A stretch of 64,000 bases of DNA, taken from assembly GCA_015075645.1 (NCBI GenBank), contig JABTUF010000004.1:558001-622000 (forward strand). The letters are read 5' to 3'. This document shows positions 1 to 8,949 of the stretch, piece after piece. Within the stretch, counting starts at the first letter, position 1, and each line of letters opens with the position of its first letter. Source of the DNA: Burkholderiales bacterium. GTDB lineage: Bacteria; Pseudomonadota; Gammaproteobacteria; Burkholderiales; Casimicrobiaceae. Position numbers and translations under genes: made by a program. The notes below the pieces were generated by a model that did not search any database, was not told the DNA's origin, and saw nothing but the letters and a program-made list of their open reading frames with translations.

Positions 1-746
1 GCCCCGACCGTCGGGAACGCGCAGACCGCCGCCGACATCGCCTCGGGGATCGCGTGGAGCCGCACCGTCAGTTCGGTGATGACGCCGAGCGTGCCCTCGG
101 CCCCGACGAAGAGGCGCGTGAGGTCGTAGCCGGCCGCCGACTTGCGCGCGCGGCCGCCGGTGCGGATCACGCTGCCGTCGGCGAGCACGACGGTGAGCCC
201 CAGCACGTTCTCGCGCATCGTGCCGTAGCGGACCGCATTGGTGCCGGAGGCGCGCGTCGAGGCCATGCCGCCGAGCGTCGCGTCGGCGCCCGGGTCGATC
301 GGGAAGAAGAGTCCCTGGTCGCGCAGGTGCGCGTTCAACTGCTTGCGCGTGACACCGGGCTCGACCGTGACGTCGAGATCGTTCGCGTGAACCTCGAGGA
401 TCCGGTTCATTCGCGACAGGTCGAGGCACACGCCGCCGCGCGTCGCGAGCACGTGGCCCTCGACCGAGGTGCCGACGCCGAACGGGATCATCGGCACGCG
501 GTGGCGTGCGCAGGCGCGCACGACGGCGACCACTTCGGTCGTGTCCTGCGGGAACACCACCGCGTCGGGCGGCGTCGCCGGATAGCTCGAGATGTCGGTG
601 CCGTGGTGCTCGCGGAGCGCGTCGGCGGTCGTGACGCGGTCGCCTAACAGCACGCGAAGCTCGTCTTCCAGCGCCGCGGGCAGCATGGTCGGCGCGCGAG
701 ACCTCAACGCGGCGAAGTGGCCGGCGGCCGTGAGCCCTGCGTGCAT
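1..746 (-). CDS. FAD-binding oxidoreductase, GlcD / D-lactate dehydrogenase-like (partial)
   Basis: This is the N-terminal 248 residues of a PCMH-type flavoenzyme; the C-terminal part lies beyond the left edge. Such enzymes oxidise D-2-hydroxy acids (D-lactate, glycolate, 2-hydroxyglutarate) and pass electrons to a quinone or cytochrome. Reading from the ATG at 746, the FAD-domain signatures [56 protein letters not shown] and [11 protein letters not shown] appear in the expected order. The gene diverges from the TetR gene at 876, and the 129 bp between them hold a palindromic operator. The regulator may therefore control it. The substrate cannot be told from this part. Confidence 0.88.
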   Translation of the reverse strand, partial: MHAGLTAAGHFAALRSRAPTMLPAALEDELRVLLGDRVTTADALREHHGTDISSYPATPPDAVVFPQDTTEVVAVVRACARHRVPMIPFGVGTSVEGHVLATRGGVCLDLSRMNRILEVHANDLDVTVEPGVTRKQLNAHLRDQGLFFPIDPGADATLGGMASTRASGTNAVRYGTMRENVLGLTVVLADGSVIRTGGRARKSAAGYDLTRLFVGAEGTLGVITELTVRLHAIPEAMSAAVCAFPTVG

Positions 747-842
747 CGTCGTCCTCCTCTGCCCCGGGGTTCGGACACCTGCGTGCCGCCGCGGAGGTGC
801 CGGCCGCCGGTTGACAGCCCCGGGCCGGTCGGGGCATCCTAC

Positions 843-856
843 CAAACAACTGTTTG
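843..856. promoter_or_regulatory. Palindromic operator, probably for the TetR regulator
   Basis: CAAACA and TGTTTG form perfect 6-bp arms around an AC centre, in an AT-rich patch that stands out from the surrounding GC-rich DNA. It lies 20 bp before the TetR start codon and between two divergent genes. That is the usual place for an autoregulatory TetR operator. Binding is inferred. Confidence 0.6.
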
Positions 857-875
857 TTTTGGGAAGGCCCTGCCG

Positions 876-1478
876 ATGCCCGCCGCCGTCCGCCGATCGC
901 CGCCGTCCGCCGCGCCGCTGCGCGCCGACAACCGCCTGCCGCTGATCCTCGACGCGGCGGCGCGGTTCTTCGCGCAGAAGGGCTTCGGCGACGCGTCGAT
1001 GCGCGACATCGCCGGCGCGGCCGGCATGCTGCCCGGCTCGCTCTACTACCACTTCGCCTCGAAGGAGGACCTGCTGGTCGCGGTCTACGCGGAAGGCGTC
1101 GAACGCATCCTGGCCGCGGTCGTCCCGGCGCTCGAATCGAGCGACGATCCCTGGACGCGCCTCGAGAACGTCTGCGCGGCGCACCTCGCCGGCCTGCTCG
1201 AGGACAGCGACTACGGCCAGGTGGTGATCCGGGTCCGTCCCGACGACGCGCCGTCGGTCGCGAAGCGGCTGACCGCGCTGCGCGACGAGTACGAGGCGAC
1301 GTTCTCGCGCTCGCTCGCGCGGCTGCCGCTGCCGCCGCGCACCGACCGCCGCCTGCTGCGGCTGATGCTGCTGGGCGCGCTCAACTGGTCGCAGACCTGG
1401 TACCGGCCGGGTCGCGACTCGCCGCAGGTGCTCGCGCGCCGCTTCGTGCGCCTCTTGCGCGAGTCGCTCGACGGTTGA
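876..1478 (+). CDS. TetR/AcrR family transcriptional regulator
   Basis: A 200-residue regulator with an N-terminal TetR helix-turn-helix: [14 protein letters not shown], then [20 protein letters not shown] and the typical SKEDLL continuation. The C-terminal ligand domain ends in a helix with [10 protein letters not shown], as in many acyl-CoA-responsive TetR proteins. The ATG at 876 is chosen because it sits just before the DNA-binding domain. The frame is open upstream to 717, but that part is low-complexity and would cover the operator. It precedes the acyl-CoA mutase genes by 37 bp in the same direction, so it probably senses a CoA thioester of that pathway. This is inferred from context. 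Confidence 0.88.
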   Translation: MPAAVRRSPPSAAPLRADNRLPLILDAAARFFAQKGFGDASMRDIAGAAGMLPGSLYYHFASKEDLLVAVYAEGVERILAAVVPALESSDDPWTRLENVCAAHLAGLLEDSDYGQVVIRVRPDDAPSVAKRLTALRDEYEATFSRSLARLPLPPRTDRRLLRLMLLGALNWSQTWYRPGRDSPQVLARRFVRLLRESLDG

Positions 1479-1515
1479 CGCCGCGCCCTCCCCTCCCTTC
1501 GCCCCAGGACCCGCG

Positions 1516-1932
1516 ATGAACGTTCCCCCCAAGGTGCTGATCACCAAGATCGGCCTCGACGGCCACGATCGCGGCAGCCGCATCGTCGCGGCGCACCTGC
1601 GCGACGCGGGCATGGAGGTCGTCTACACGCCGCCGTGGCAGGAGATTCCGGCCGTCGTGAAGCTCGCGCTCGAGGAGGACGTCGACGTGATCGGCGTCTC
1701 GTCGCTCGCGACCGACCACCTGATCGTCCCCAAGCTGATGGCGGCGCTGCGCGAGGCCGGTCTCGCCGACGTCGCGGTGATCGTCGGCGGCATCGTGCCC
1801 GACGAGGACGAGCGCGCGCTCCTCGATGCCGGGGTCGCGCGCGTGTTCCATCCCGGGGCCGCGCTCGACGACATCGCCGCCTGCGTGCGCGATTCGACCG
1901 CGCGCGTGCGTGCCGCCCGCTTCCCCGCCTGA
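1516..1932 (+). CDS. Cobalamin-binding (small) subunit of an acyl-CoA mutase
   Basis: A stand-alone B12-binding domain of 138 residues. The signature DGHDRG near residues 15-20 (DxHxxG) carries the histidine that replaces dimethylbenzimidazole as the lower cobalt ligand. The later VIGVSSL and [11 protein letters not shown] stretches are the usual SxL and GG elements that hold the nucleotide tail. It corresponds to the C-terminal domain of one-chain methylmalonyl-CoA mutases and to the small subunits of two-chain enzymes such as 2-hydroxyisobutyryl-CoA mutase. The large subunit follows after 14 bp, and the two products should form one enzyme with adenosylcobalamin. Confidence 0.95.
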   Translation: MNVPPKVLITKIGLDGHDRGSRIVAAHLRDAGMEVVYTPPWQEIPAVVKLALEEDVDVIGVSSLATDHLIVPKLMAALREAGLADVAVIVGGIVPDEDERALLDAGVARVFHPGAALDDIAACVRDSTARVRAARFPA

Positions 1933-1946
1933 CCCGAGGCCCCGCG

Positions 1947-3629
1947 ATGAACAAGCCGCTGCCCGATCCGGTTCCCGCCTCGACCGCCGATGCCGAGGTG
2001 CGCTGGGAGGCCGACTACGCCGCGCAGATCGGCGTCGACCGGACCGTCCACAACCGCTCCGGCATCCCGATCAAGCCGCTGTACACGCCGCTCGACGTCG
2101 ATCCTTCGCGTTTCGACGCCGACGTGGGCTTTCCGGGCCAGCCGCCCTACACGCGCGGCATCTACGCGACGATGCACCGCGGCCGCACCTGGACGCAGCG
2201 CCAGCTGATCGGCCTCGGAACCCCCGGCGCGTACAACGCGCGGCTGCGCGACATCCTCGACCAGGGGGCGACCGCGGTGTCGCTCATCCCCTGCAACTCG
2301 GTGTTCCGCGGCTACGACATGGACGAGGTCGACGCGGAACTCCTCGGGACCTGCGGCGTCGTGGCGAACAGCGCCGGGCACATGGCGACCTGCCTCGACG
2401 GCGTCGACCTCGCGACGACCTCGTGCGCGATGAACGACCCGACGCCGTTCACGCTGCTCGCGTTCATGCTCGCGGTCGCGAAGCGGCGCGGCGTCGACCC
2501 CCGCTCGATCACCGGCACGTCGAACCAGAGCGACTGCATCTCGCACTTCGTCGCCAACCACATGTTCTTCCGGCTCGCGCTGCCCGGCGCGCGGCGCATC
2601 CTCGTCGACCACATCCGCTGGTGCAACGAGCACCTGCCGCGCTGGAATCCGCTGTCGGTGGTGGGCCAGCACATGCAGCAGGCGGGCGCGACGCCGGCGG
2701 AAGCGATGGGCTTCACGATCGCCTCCGCGCTCCAGTACGCGGATGATTGCGTCGCCGCGGGCATGGCCCCCGACGACTTCCTGCCGCGCTTCACCTTCTT
2801 CTTCGACGTCTCGCTCTCGTTCTTCGAGGAGGTCGCGAAGTTCCGCGCCGGCCGCCGGATCTGGGCACGTCTGACCCGCGAGCGCTACGGAGCTCGCGAT
2901 CCCCGCTCCCGGCGCTTCAAGTTCCACGCGCAGACCTCGGGCGTCGACCTGACGCGCCAGCAGCCGCTCAACAACATCGCGCGCGTCACCGCGCAGGCGA
3001 TCGCCGGCATCTTCGGCGGCCTGCAGTCGCTGCACACCGACGCGTACGACGAAGCCCTGTCGTGCCCGACGCAGTTCGGCGCGCGCATCGCCGTCGCGAC
3101 GCAGAACATCCTGCGCGAGGAGGCGCACCTGACCGACGTCATCGACCCGCTCGGCGGCAGCTACTACGTCGAGGCGCTCACCGACGCGATGGAGGAGCGC
3201 GTGCTCGCCGTGATCGCGGACGTCGAACGCGAAGGCGGCATGTACCGCGCGGTCGAATCGGGCTACGTCCAGCGGCGCATCGGCGAGTCGGCGCGGCGGT
3301 TCCAGGAGCGCATCGACCGCGGCGAGCAGACGGTGGTGGGCGTGAACGCCTGGCGCGTCGACGAGGCGCCCGACACGCGGCCGGCGCTCGCGAAGCCCGA
3401 CGTGGCGGACATGCGCGCGCATCTCCACGCCTTCCGCGCGTGGAAGGCGTCGCGTCCGGGCGAGGCGGTCGCGCGCGCACTCTCCGGGCTCGCGCGCAGC
3501 GCGCAGGGCGACGGAGGCAACGTGTTCGGCGCCGTCGTCGCCGCCGCGGAAGCGGGATGCACGCACGGCGAGATCTGCGCGACGCTGCGGCGCGAGGTCG
3601 GCTTCGGCCATCCGCTCGTCGTCGTGTGA
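1947..3629 (+). CDS. Acyl-CoA mutase large (TIM-barrel) subunit, methylmalonyl-CoA mutase family, atypical pocket
   Basis: A 560-residue large subunit of a two-chain B12 mutase. It would carry out a carbon-skeleton rearrangement of a CoA ester with the preceding B12 subunit. Family motifs are clear: YTRGIYATM (68-76), GQH with the catalytic-type His242, [47 protein letters not shown] and [10 protein letters not shown]. Specificity positions differ from known enzymes. The RQY/RQF residue (Tyr89 in methylmalonyl-CoA mutase, Phe80 in isobutyryl-CoA mutase) is Leu87. The position of Asp117 in 2-hydroxyisobutyryl-CoA mutase is Ile114. The region of Arg207, which binds the methylmalonyl carboxylate, reads ANHMFF without Arg. 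The stretch [13 protein letters not shown] replaces the usual SVAFDLPTHRGYD. The substrate is therefore unknown. Start is ATG 1947, and the stop overlaps the next start. Confidence 0.9.
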   Translation: MNKPLPDPVPASTADAEVRWEADYAAQIGVDRTVHNRSGIPIKPLYTPLDVDPSRFDADVGFPGQPPYTRGIYATMHRGRTWTQRQLIGLGTPGAYNARLRDILDQGATAVSLIPCNSVFRGYDMDEVDAELLGTCGVVANSAGHMATCLDGVDLATTSCAMNDPTPFTLLAFMLAVAKRRGVDPRSITGTSNQSDCISHFVANHMFFRLALPGARRILVDHIRWCNEHLPRWNPLSVVGQHMQQAGATPAEAMGFTIASALQYADDCVAAGMAPDDFLPRFTFFFDVSLSFFEEVAKFRAGRRIWARLTRERYGARDPRSRRFKFHAQTSGVDLTRQQPLNNIARVTAQAIAGIFGGLQSLHTDAYDEALSCPTQFGARIAVATQNILREEAHLTDVIDPLGGSYYVEALTDAMEERVLAVIADVEREGGMYRAVESGYVQRRIGESARRFQERIDRGEQTVVGVNAWRVDEAPDTRPALAKPDVADMRAHLHAFRAWKASRPGEAVARALSGLARSAQGDGGNVFGAVVAAAEAGCTHGEICATLRREVGFGHPLVVV

Positions 3630-4825
3630 TGACCGGACGCATCGACCGGATCCGCGCCGGCGATCGCGCGGCGATCGCGCGCGCGATCACCGAGGTCGAG
3701 CGCGCGCTCCCCTCCGCGGACGCGCTGCTCGCGGCCCTCGCGCCGCATGCGGGACGCGCGCACGTCGTCGGCATCACCGGCCCGCCGGGCGCGGGAAAGT
3801 CGACGCTGATCGACGCCCTGGTGCGGGAGATCGCCGGGCGCGGTCGTCGCGTCGCGGTCGTCGCGATCGACCCGTCGAGCCCGATCAGCGGCGGCGCCGT
3901 GCTGGGCGATCGCATCAGGATGGCGTCGGCGGGCGAGGCGGACGCCGTGTTCATCCGCTCGATCGCCTCGCGCGGCCATCCGGGCGGGCTCGCGAAGCCG
4001 GCGCGGCGCATCGTCGACCTCTTCGACGGGGCCGGGTTCGACGTGGTCGTCGTCGAGACGGTCGGGGCGGGGCAGTCCGACGTCGACATCGCCGCGCTCG
4101 CCGACACGAGCATCGTCGTCTGTCCGCCGGGCCTGGGCGACGGCGTGCAGGCGATCAAGGCGGGCATCCTCGAGATCGCCGACCTCTTCGTCGTGAGCAA
4201 GGCGGACCAGCCGGACGCCCAGCGCACGGCGCGCGACCTGCAGGAGATGCTGCACTTGCGCGCGCGGCGCGACGGCTGGACCGTGCGCGTGATGACGACG
4301 AGCGCCGCCTCCGGTGCCGGCATCGCCGCGCTCGCCGACGCGATCGGCGAGCACCTGAAGGCCGAGGGCACCGGACGGCGGCTGCGGCGGGTCGCGCGAA
4401 ACGGCGGCGAGGATCCGCTGACCGCGACGCTGCGCGGCTTCTCCGAGAGCGATCCGTACCAGCGGCACAACGACCTCGTGTTCGTCGACGCTGGCCCCAC
4501 CCATGCCACGATGGCGATGACCGTCGCGCGCCACCACCTCAATTTCAACGGCGGCTGCCATGGGGGCGCGCTGTTCACGCTCGCCGACAGCGCGTTCGGC
4601 CTCGCGTCGAACGCGCACGGCGTCGTCGCGGTGGGCATCGACACGCACATGACCTTCCAGGTCGCGGTGCGCGAGGGCGAGACGCTCATCGCGCGCGCGG
4701 TCGAGGCGAGCCGCAACGCCAAGCTCGCGGTCTACCGCGTCGACGTCACGCGCGGCGACGGTACGCTGGTCGCGACGTTCACCGGCACCGTGCACCTCAC
4801 GCGGCGAGCGCACGCGCCGCGCTGA
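3629..4825 (+). CDS. MeaB/ArgK-type GTPase fused to PaaI-type hotdog thioesterase
   Basis: One 398-residue protein joins two domains. Residues about 1-250 are a MeaB/ArgK G-protein chaperone, which gates cofactor loading and repair of B12 mutases. It shows Walker A GPPGAGKST (51-59), DPSSPISGGAVLGDR (81-95), ETVGAGQSD (143-151) and SKAD (190-193). Residues about 275-392 are a PaaI-like hotdog thioesterase with HHLNFNGGCHGGALFTLAD and FQVAVREGETL. The frame is open throughout, so the fusion is real unless the sequence is wrong. The GTPase part stops where MeaB proteins normally carry their dimerisation tail, and the hotdog domain, itself an oligomer, may replace it. ATGA overlap with the mutase gene indicates translational coupling. 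The thioesterase may clear stalled or by-product CoA esters. Confidence 0.9.
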   Translation: MTGRIDRIRAGDRAAIARAITEVERALPSADALLAALAPHAGRAHVVGITGPPGAGKSTLIDALVREIAGRGRRVAVVAIDPSSPISGGAVLGDRIRMASAGEADAVFIRSIASRGHPGGLAKPARRIVDLFDGAGFDVVVVETVGAGQSDVDIAALADTSIVVCPPGLGDGVQAIKAGILEIADLFVVSKADQPDAQRTARDLQEMLHLRARRDGWTVRVMTTSAASGAGIAALADAIGEHLKAEGTGRRLRRVARNGGEDPLTATLRGFSESDPYQRHNDLVFVDAGPTHATMAMTVARHHLNFNGGCHGGALFTLADSAFGLASNAHGVVAVGIDTHMTFQVAVREGETLIARAVEASRNAKLAVYRVDVTRGDGTLVATFTGTVHLTRRAHAPR

Positions 4826-4915
4826 TCGGCGCCGGCCGGGGCGGAGGGACGAGACGCGCCGACCGCGTCGCGCTAAGCTTGCCGGCCCCGTGGCACGCCC
4901 CTTCCGGGAGGTCCC

Positions 4916-6496
4916 ATGCCGACGCACCGACGCCCGCAGATCGATACCCGCACGCGCGCGATCCTGATGTCCCTGCTGGTGGTCGTGCTGCTCGCCGGCC
5001 TGCCGCTCGCCGTGTGGCTCGACCTCCGCAACCTGACCGAGGCGGCGCTGCGCCGGCAGGCCAACGACTTGAACTCGGTCGTCACGAGCATGCGCAACTT
5101 CTACGCGACGAACGTCGTCGCGCGCGTGCTCGCGAACCACGACGGCGCCACGCAGGTCACGCACGACTACGAGTCGATTCCCGGCGCGATCCCGATTCCC
5201 GCGACGCTGTCGCTCGAACTCGGCCGCGTCATCAGCGAGAAGCAGAACACGATCACCTACCGGTTCGTCTCCGACCATCCGTTCCGCAACCGCAAGGCGC
5301 ACGAGCTCGACGGCTTCGAGACCGCGGCGTTGAAGCGGCTTCGCGCCGACTCGAACGACGTCATCACGGTGGTCGAAGAGTCGTTCTCGCACGACCGCGT
5401 GCGACTCATCGCGCCGGTCGTCATGGGCCAGTCCTGCGTCACCTGCCACAACAGCCACGTCGAGAGCCTCAAGACCGACTGGAAGGTCGGCGACGTGCGC
5501 GGCATCCAGGAAGTGTCGATCGTGCAGCCCTTCGCCGAGAACCTCCTGTCGTTCAAGTACCTGATCGGCTATTTCGTGCTGCTCGCGCTGACCGGCGCCT
5601 CGGTCATCTGGCAGCAGCGGAAGCAGGCGCTGCGGATCGCGGGCATGAATCGCGAACTCGAGGGCACGAACGAGTTCCTGGCGACACTCTCGATGAAGAT
5701 CTCGCGCTACCTCTCGCCGCAGATCTACAAGAGCATTTTCTCTGGCCAGCGCGACGTCGTGATCCAGACCGAGCGCAAGAAACTCACGATCTTCTTCTCC
5801 GACATCAAGGACTTCACCGCGACGACCGAGCGGCTGCAGCCCGAGCAGATCACGCACCTCCTGAACGAGTACTTCACCGAGATGTCGGCGATCGCGCTCC
5901 GGCACGGGGGCACGATCGACAAGTTCGTCGGCGACGCGATGCTGATCTTCTTCGGCGACCCGGAGACGAAGGGCGAGGCCGAGGACGCGCGTGCCTGCGT
6001 GCGCATGGCGCTCGAGATGCAGAGGCGCATCGCGGAGCTGTCGGTCAAGTGGCGCCACGAGGGCATCGAGAACCCGTTCAAGGCGCGCATGGGCGTCAAC
6101 ACCGGCTACTGCAACGTCGGCAACTTCGGCAGCGCCGACCGGATGGACTACACGATCATCGGCGCCGAGGCGAACCTCGCCGCGCGGCTGCAGTCGGTGG
6201 CCGAGGCCGGGCGCATCGTGATCAGCTACGAGACCTACGCGCTGGTGCGCTCGATGATCGAGGCGCACCCGCTCGCGCCGATCACGATGAAGGGAATCAG
6301 CCGCGAGGTCGTGCCCTACGTCGTCGAGGGACTGCTCGACGCGACCGGCCGCAAGTCGACGATCATCAACGAGCACACGACCGGGCTCGACATCTACATC
6401 GATCCGACGATGGTCGACGAGCGCTCCGCCGAGCGCGCGCAGCACGTGCTGCTGCACGCGCTCGACCTGCTCCGCAAGCGCGGCGGGAAGGCGTAG
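4916..6496 (+). CDS. Membrane adenylate cyclase with CxxCH (c-heme-type) periplasmic sensor
   Basis: This 526-residue protein would make cAMP from ATP in response to a periplasmic signal. A first membrane segment (about 16-34) is followed by a periplasmic domain of the DUF3365/Tll0287 type that contains CVTCH at 174-178, a c-type heme attachment motif. A second segment (about 214-232) leads to a class III cyclase domain. Its metal aspartates are in FSDIKDF (Asp306) and FVGDAMLIFFGD (Asp350). The Lys in IDKFVGD and Asp in DRMDYTIIG favour adenine over guanine. GGGAGGT lies just before ATG 4916. The heme suggests redox, oxygen or NO sensing, which is inferred. Its 3' end converges on the lipoprotein gene with a 15-bp gap. 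Confidence 0.9.
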   Translation: MPTHRRPQIDTRTRAILMSLLVVVLLAGLPLAVWLDLRNLTEAALRRQANDLNSVVTSMRNFYATNVVARVLANHDGATQVTHDYESIPGAIPIPATLSLELGRVISEKQNTITYRFVSDHPFRNRKAHELDGFETAALKRLRADSNDVITVVEESFSHDRVRLIAPVVMGQSCVTCHNSHVESLKTDWKVGDVRGIQEVSIVQPFAENLLSFKYLIGYFVLLALTGASVIWQQRKQALRIAGMNRELEGTNEFLATLSMKISRYLSPQIYKSIFSGQRDVVIQTERKKLTIFFSDIKDFTATTERLQPEQITHLLNEYFTEMSAIALRHGGTIDKFVGDAMLIFFGDPETKGEAEDARACVRMALEMQRRIAELSVKWRHEGIENPFKARMGVNTGYCNVGNFGSADRMDYTIIGAEANLAARLQSVAEAGRIVISYETYALVRSMIEAHPLAPITMKGISREVVPYVVEGLLDATGRKSTIINEHTTGLDIYIDPTMVDERSAERAQHVLLHALDLLRKRGGKA

Positions 6497-6503
6497 GACA
6501 GCA

Positions 6504-6523
6504 GCGCCGCGTCAAGGCGGCGC
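6504..6523. terminator. Hairpin between convergent genes, possible bidirectional terminator
   Basis: GCGCCGC and GCGGCGC pair across a six-base loop, 7 bp after the cyclase stop. The stop codon of the patatin gene (6512-6514, minus strand) lies in the loop. There is no T-run on either side, so termination is only probable from the convergent position. Confidence 0.4.
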
Positions 6524-7687
6524 GGTGAGCCAGGGAAAGCCGCGGCGCGCCATCGTGTAGCCCAGCAGGAACAGCTCGTTCATGTAGGCGTGGTCGAAAT
6601 CGTCCTGCTCCTCGAGTTTGAACGACGCCGGAATGAACGCTATGCGCAGGGCCGACCCGTCGCGTTCGGCGCGCGCGGCGATCTGGTAGAGGTTCCCGAC
6701 GCCCTGCGTGTAGATCAGCGACGCGATCGCGTTCTTCGCGATCGCCACCGCGCTGCGCGGCACCTCGTGCGCGCGGACATGGAGGTGGGCGTTGCGGATC
6801 ACGTAGATCGTCCGCTGGCGGAACGACAGGTCGGAGAGCAGGATGTCGCGCGGGAGCAGGAACACCTGCGTCGTCGTGCCCCCGTCGACGTGCATCTCCT
6901 GGTAGCGCTTGCCGTCGAGGGTGACGTCGATCATCGCGGGAGGCAGCTCGCCGGGAATCGCGGCCGACGCGACCAGTACGCTGCGGATGAGTTCGAGCGT
7001 GCCCGGACCGCGGACCTCCGCCATCAGCGTGAGGTTCCAGAACACCGGCCGGCGCGTGTCGAGGTCGGTGGTCGCGACGAGCAGCGTGCGTCCGCGCAGC
7101 GATTCGCGCGCGAGGGCCTCGAGGACCTGCTGGGTCACGTTCGCCTCGACGAGCTGTTTCAGCGGCAGGTTGTCCGCGAGCGCGTCGTCGAAGAGGGCGG
7201 CGCTGATGTTGCGCTCCTTGACGATGTCCTTCGACGTCACCTCGGTGTACAGGCGGGTGAGCGTCTTGTCCCACGCCGGGCCGAGGAACGCGAACGGCGC
7301 GATCAGCGCGCCGGTCGACACGCCGGTCACGATGCGGAACTCGGGACGGTCGCCGTGCGCGGTCCAGCCGACCAGGAGACCGGCGCCGAACGCGCCGTTC
7401 TGGCCGCCGCCCGAGATCGCGAGGAAGTCCGCGTCGGGCAGCACCGAATCGGCCGGATACCCGTTCATCGCGCGCTCGCGACGATAGGTCTCGTCGAGGT
7501 CGCGACGCAGATCGTCGGTGTCGCTCGGGAAATAGCGGATCGCGGGCGCGTCGACGACCTCGGCGCGCGCCTCGCCCTGTATCGGCGGCGGCGGCAGCCG
7601 GGCCACCGGCGAGATCAGCGACGCGCAGCCCGACAGCAGTCCGATGAGGAGCGCGGCGGACGCGCGCAACGCGACGGATCGGGTCAT
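6512..7687 (-). CDS. Patatin-like phospholipase lipoprotein
   Basis: A 391-residue exported lipid acyl hydrolase. The N-terminus is a lipoprotein signal with lipobox LLSGC (Cys21), so the mature protein should be anchored to a membrane facing the periplasm. The patatin fold is marked by the oxyanion loop SGGGQNGAFGAG (92-103), the nucleophile elbow GVSTG (Ser124) and the catalytic DGG (Asp268). The start overlaps the TGA of the upstream DAO-type oxidoreductase by one base, so the two are probably one transcript. The substrate is likely a phospholipid or another membrane ester. No partner hints at a more specific role. Confidence 0.9.
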   Translation of the reverse strand: MTRSVALRASAALLIGLLSGCASLISPVARLPPPPIQGEARAEVVDAPAIRYFPSDTDDLRRDLDETYRRERAMNGYPADSVLPDADFLAISGGGQNGAFGAGLLVGWTAHGDRPEFRIVTGVSTGALIAPFAFLGPAWDKTLTRLYTEVTSKDIVKERNISAALFDDALADNLPLKQLVEANVTQQVLEALARESLRGRTLLVATTDLDTRRPVFWNLTLMAEVRGPGTLELIRSVLVASAAIPGELPPAMIDVTLDGKRYQEMHVDGGTTTQVFLLPRDILLSDLSFRQRTIYVIRNAHLHVRAHEVPRSAVAIAKNAIASLIYTQGVGNLYQIAARAERDGSALRIAFIPASFKLEEQDDFDHAYMNELFLLGYTMARRGFPWLTAPP

Positions 7688-8862
7688 CACACAACGTTCT
7701 CCTCGCGGATCGGGCGCCCGGCGATGATGCGATCGTACCCGAGCGGCGCGAGGTCGAGGGTGCGGAAGCCGCCGTGCACGATCCACTCGGCGAGACCGCG
7801 CCCCACGGCCGGCGACTGCTGCAGGCCGTGGCCCGAGAAGCCGTTCGCGAACAGCAGATTGGGAACCTCCGGATGCGGGCCGACGATCCCGTTGCGGTCG
7901 AAGGTGTTCATCTCGTAGTAGCCGGCCCACGCGCCGCCCGCGCGGATCGCCTCGAACGCGGGAACGCGCGCGGCGAGCGCGGGCCACAGCTTCTGCTCGA
8001 AGTCCACGTGATCGACGTCGAGCGGCAGGTCGTCGGGGTCGTTCGCCTCGTCGGGGGCGAGACCCGCGATGAAGCGACCTTCGCCCTCGGGGCGGAACCA
8101 CAGCCCTGACGGGTCGATGACGAGCGGGCAGCGGGGCAGCGGCGTGGCGCACGCGAACGCGAACACCGAGCGTCGCCGCGCGCGGACCGGGAGATCGATA
8201 CCCGCGTAACGCGCGACCGACGCGGCCCAAGGCCCCGCCGCGTTCACGAAGACGTCTGCGGCGATGCGCGAACCGTCGGCCAGGCGCAGCGCCTCGATGC
8301 GCCCGCGCGCGTGATCGAAGCCCGCCGCCTCCGCGGTGAGGTAGTGCGCCCCGAGCGCACGCGCGTGACGCCGGAACGCCTGCAGCAGGCTCCAGCCGTC
8401 GAACCAGCCTTCGCCCGACAGGCCGAGCGTGCCGGCCGCGAGGTCGTGCGTCGCGAGCCAGGGGAAGCGCGCGGCGAGCGCGGGGGGTTCGAGGATCGCG
8501 ACGTCGACGCCGAGCGAGCGTTGCAGCGCGAGGTTGCGCTCGAGGATCGCGCGACCGGCGGGCGACGCGAGGAACAGGTATCCCGGTTCGACGAGGCCCA
8601 CGGCGGGGCGCTCGCCGCCCACCGCGAGTTCGTCGCCCGCCCGGCGCAGGAACGCGATGCCGTAGCGGCCGATCTCGATGTTGACGGCGGTCGAGAACTG
8701 CCGGCGGATCGAACTCGCGGAGCGCGCCGAACTCGCCTTCGAGTAGGTCGGGTCGCGCTCGACGACGGTCACCGTGCCGTGAAACGCCGGGTCGCGCAGC
8801 GTAAACGACGCGATCGCGCTGCCGATGACGCCGCCGTCGACGATGACGATGCGTCGATTCAT
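7687..8862 (-). CDS. FAD-dependent oxidoreductase, DAO family
   Basis: A 391-residue flavoenzyme of the D-amino-acid oxidase / sarcosine oxidase group. The N-terminal beta-alpha-beta dinucleotide fold reads IVIVDGGVIGS. The first glycine of GxGxxG is an aspartate here (Asp9), which is unusual. Further family signs are VVERD, SSARSASSIRRQF (a flavin-contact loop), FVNAAGPWA and the C-terminal FANGFSGHGLQQSPAVGRGLAE. It probably oxidises an amino or imino acid and passes electrons to oxygen or the chain. The ornithine-cyclodeaminase-family gene starts 87 bp away on the other strand, and the pairing suggests amino-acid catabolism. Start is ATG 8862. Confidence 0.88.
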   Translation of the reverse strand: MNRRIVIVDGGVIGSAIASFTLRDPAFHGTVTVVERDPTYSKASSARSASSIRRQFSTAVNIEIGRYGIAFLRRAGDELAVGGERPAVGLVEPGYLFLASPAGRAILERNLALQRSLGVDVAILEPPALAARFPWLATHDLAAGTLGLSGEGWFDGWSLLQAFRRHARALGAHYLTAEAAGFDHARGRIEALRLADGSRIAADVFVNAAGPWAASVARYAGIDLPVRARRRSVFAFACATPLPRCPLVIDPSGLWFRPEGEGRFIAGLAPDEANDPDDLPLDVDHVDFEQKLWPALAARVPAFEAIRAGGAWAGYYEMNTFDRNGIVGPHPEVPNLLFANGFSGHGLQQSPAVGRGLAEWIVHGGFRTLDLAPLGYDRIIAGRPIREENVV

Positions 8863-8949
8863 GGTGCCGGTGGCATAGTGTGCGTCGGGCGACGACGTTC
8901 GCGCCGGGGCCCGGGTGAGCCCGACGGTCTCGATCATAAGCGAGCGCCG

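Noticed and set aside
3263..6457. A 1064-codon open frame on the minus strand
   Set aside because: It runs antisense across the mutase, GTPase and cyclase genes. Its product is low-complexity Arg/Asp/Ala sequence, the usual result of GC-rich codon bias.
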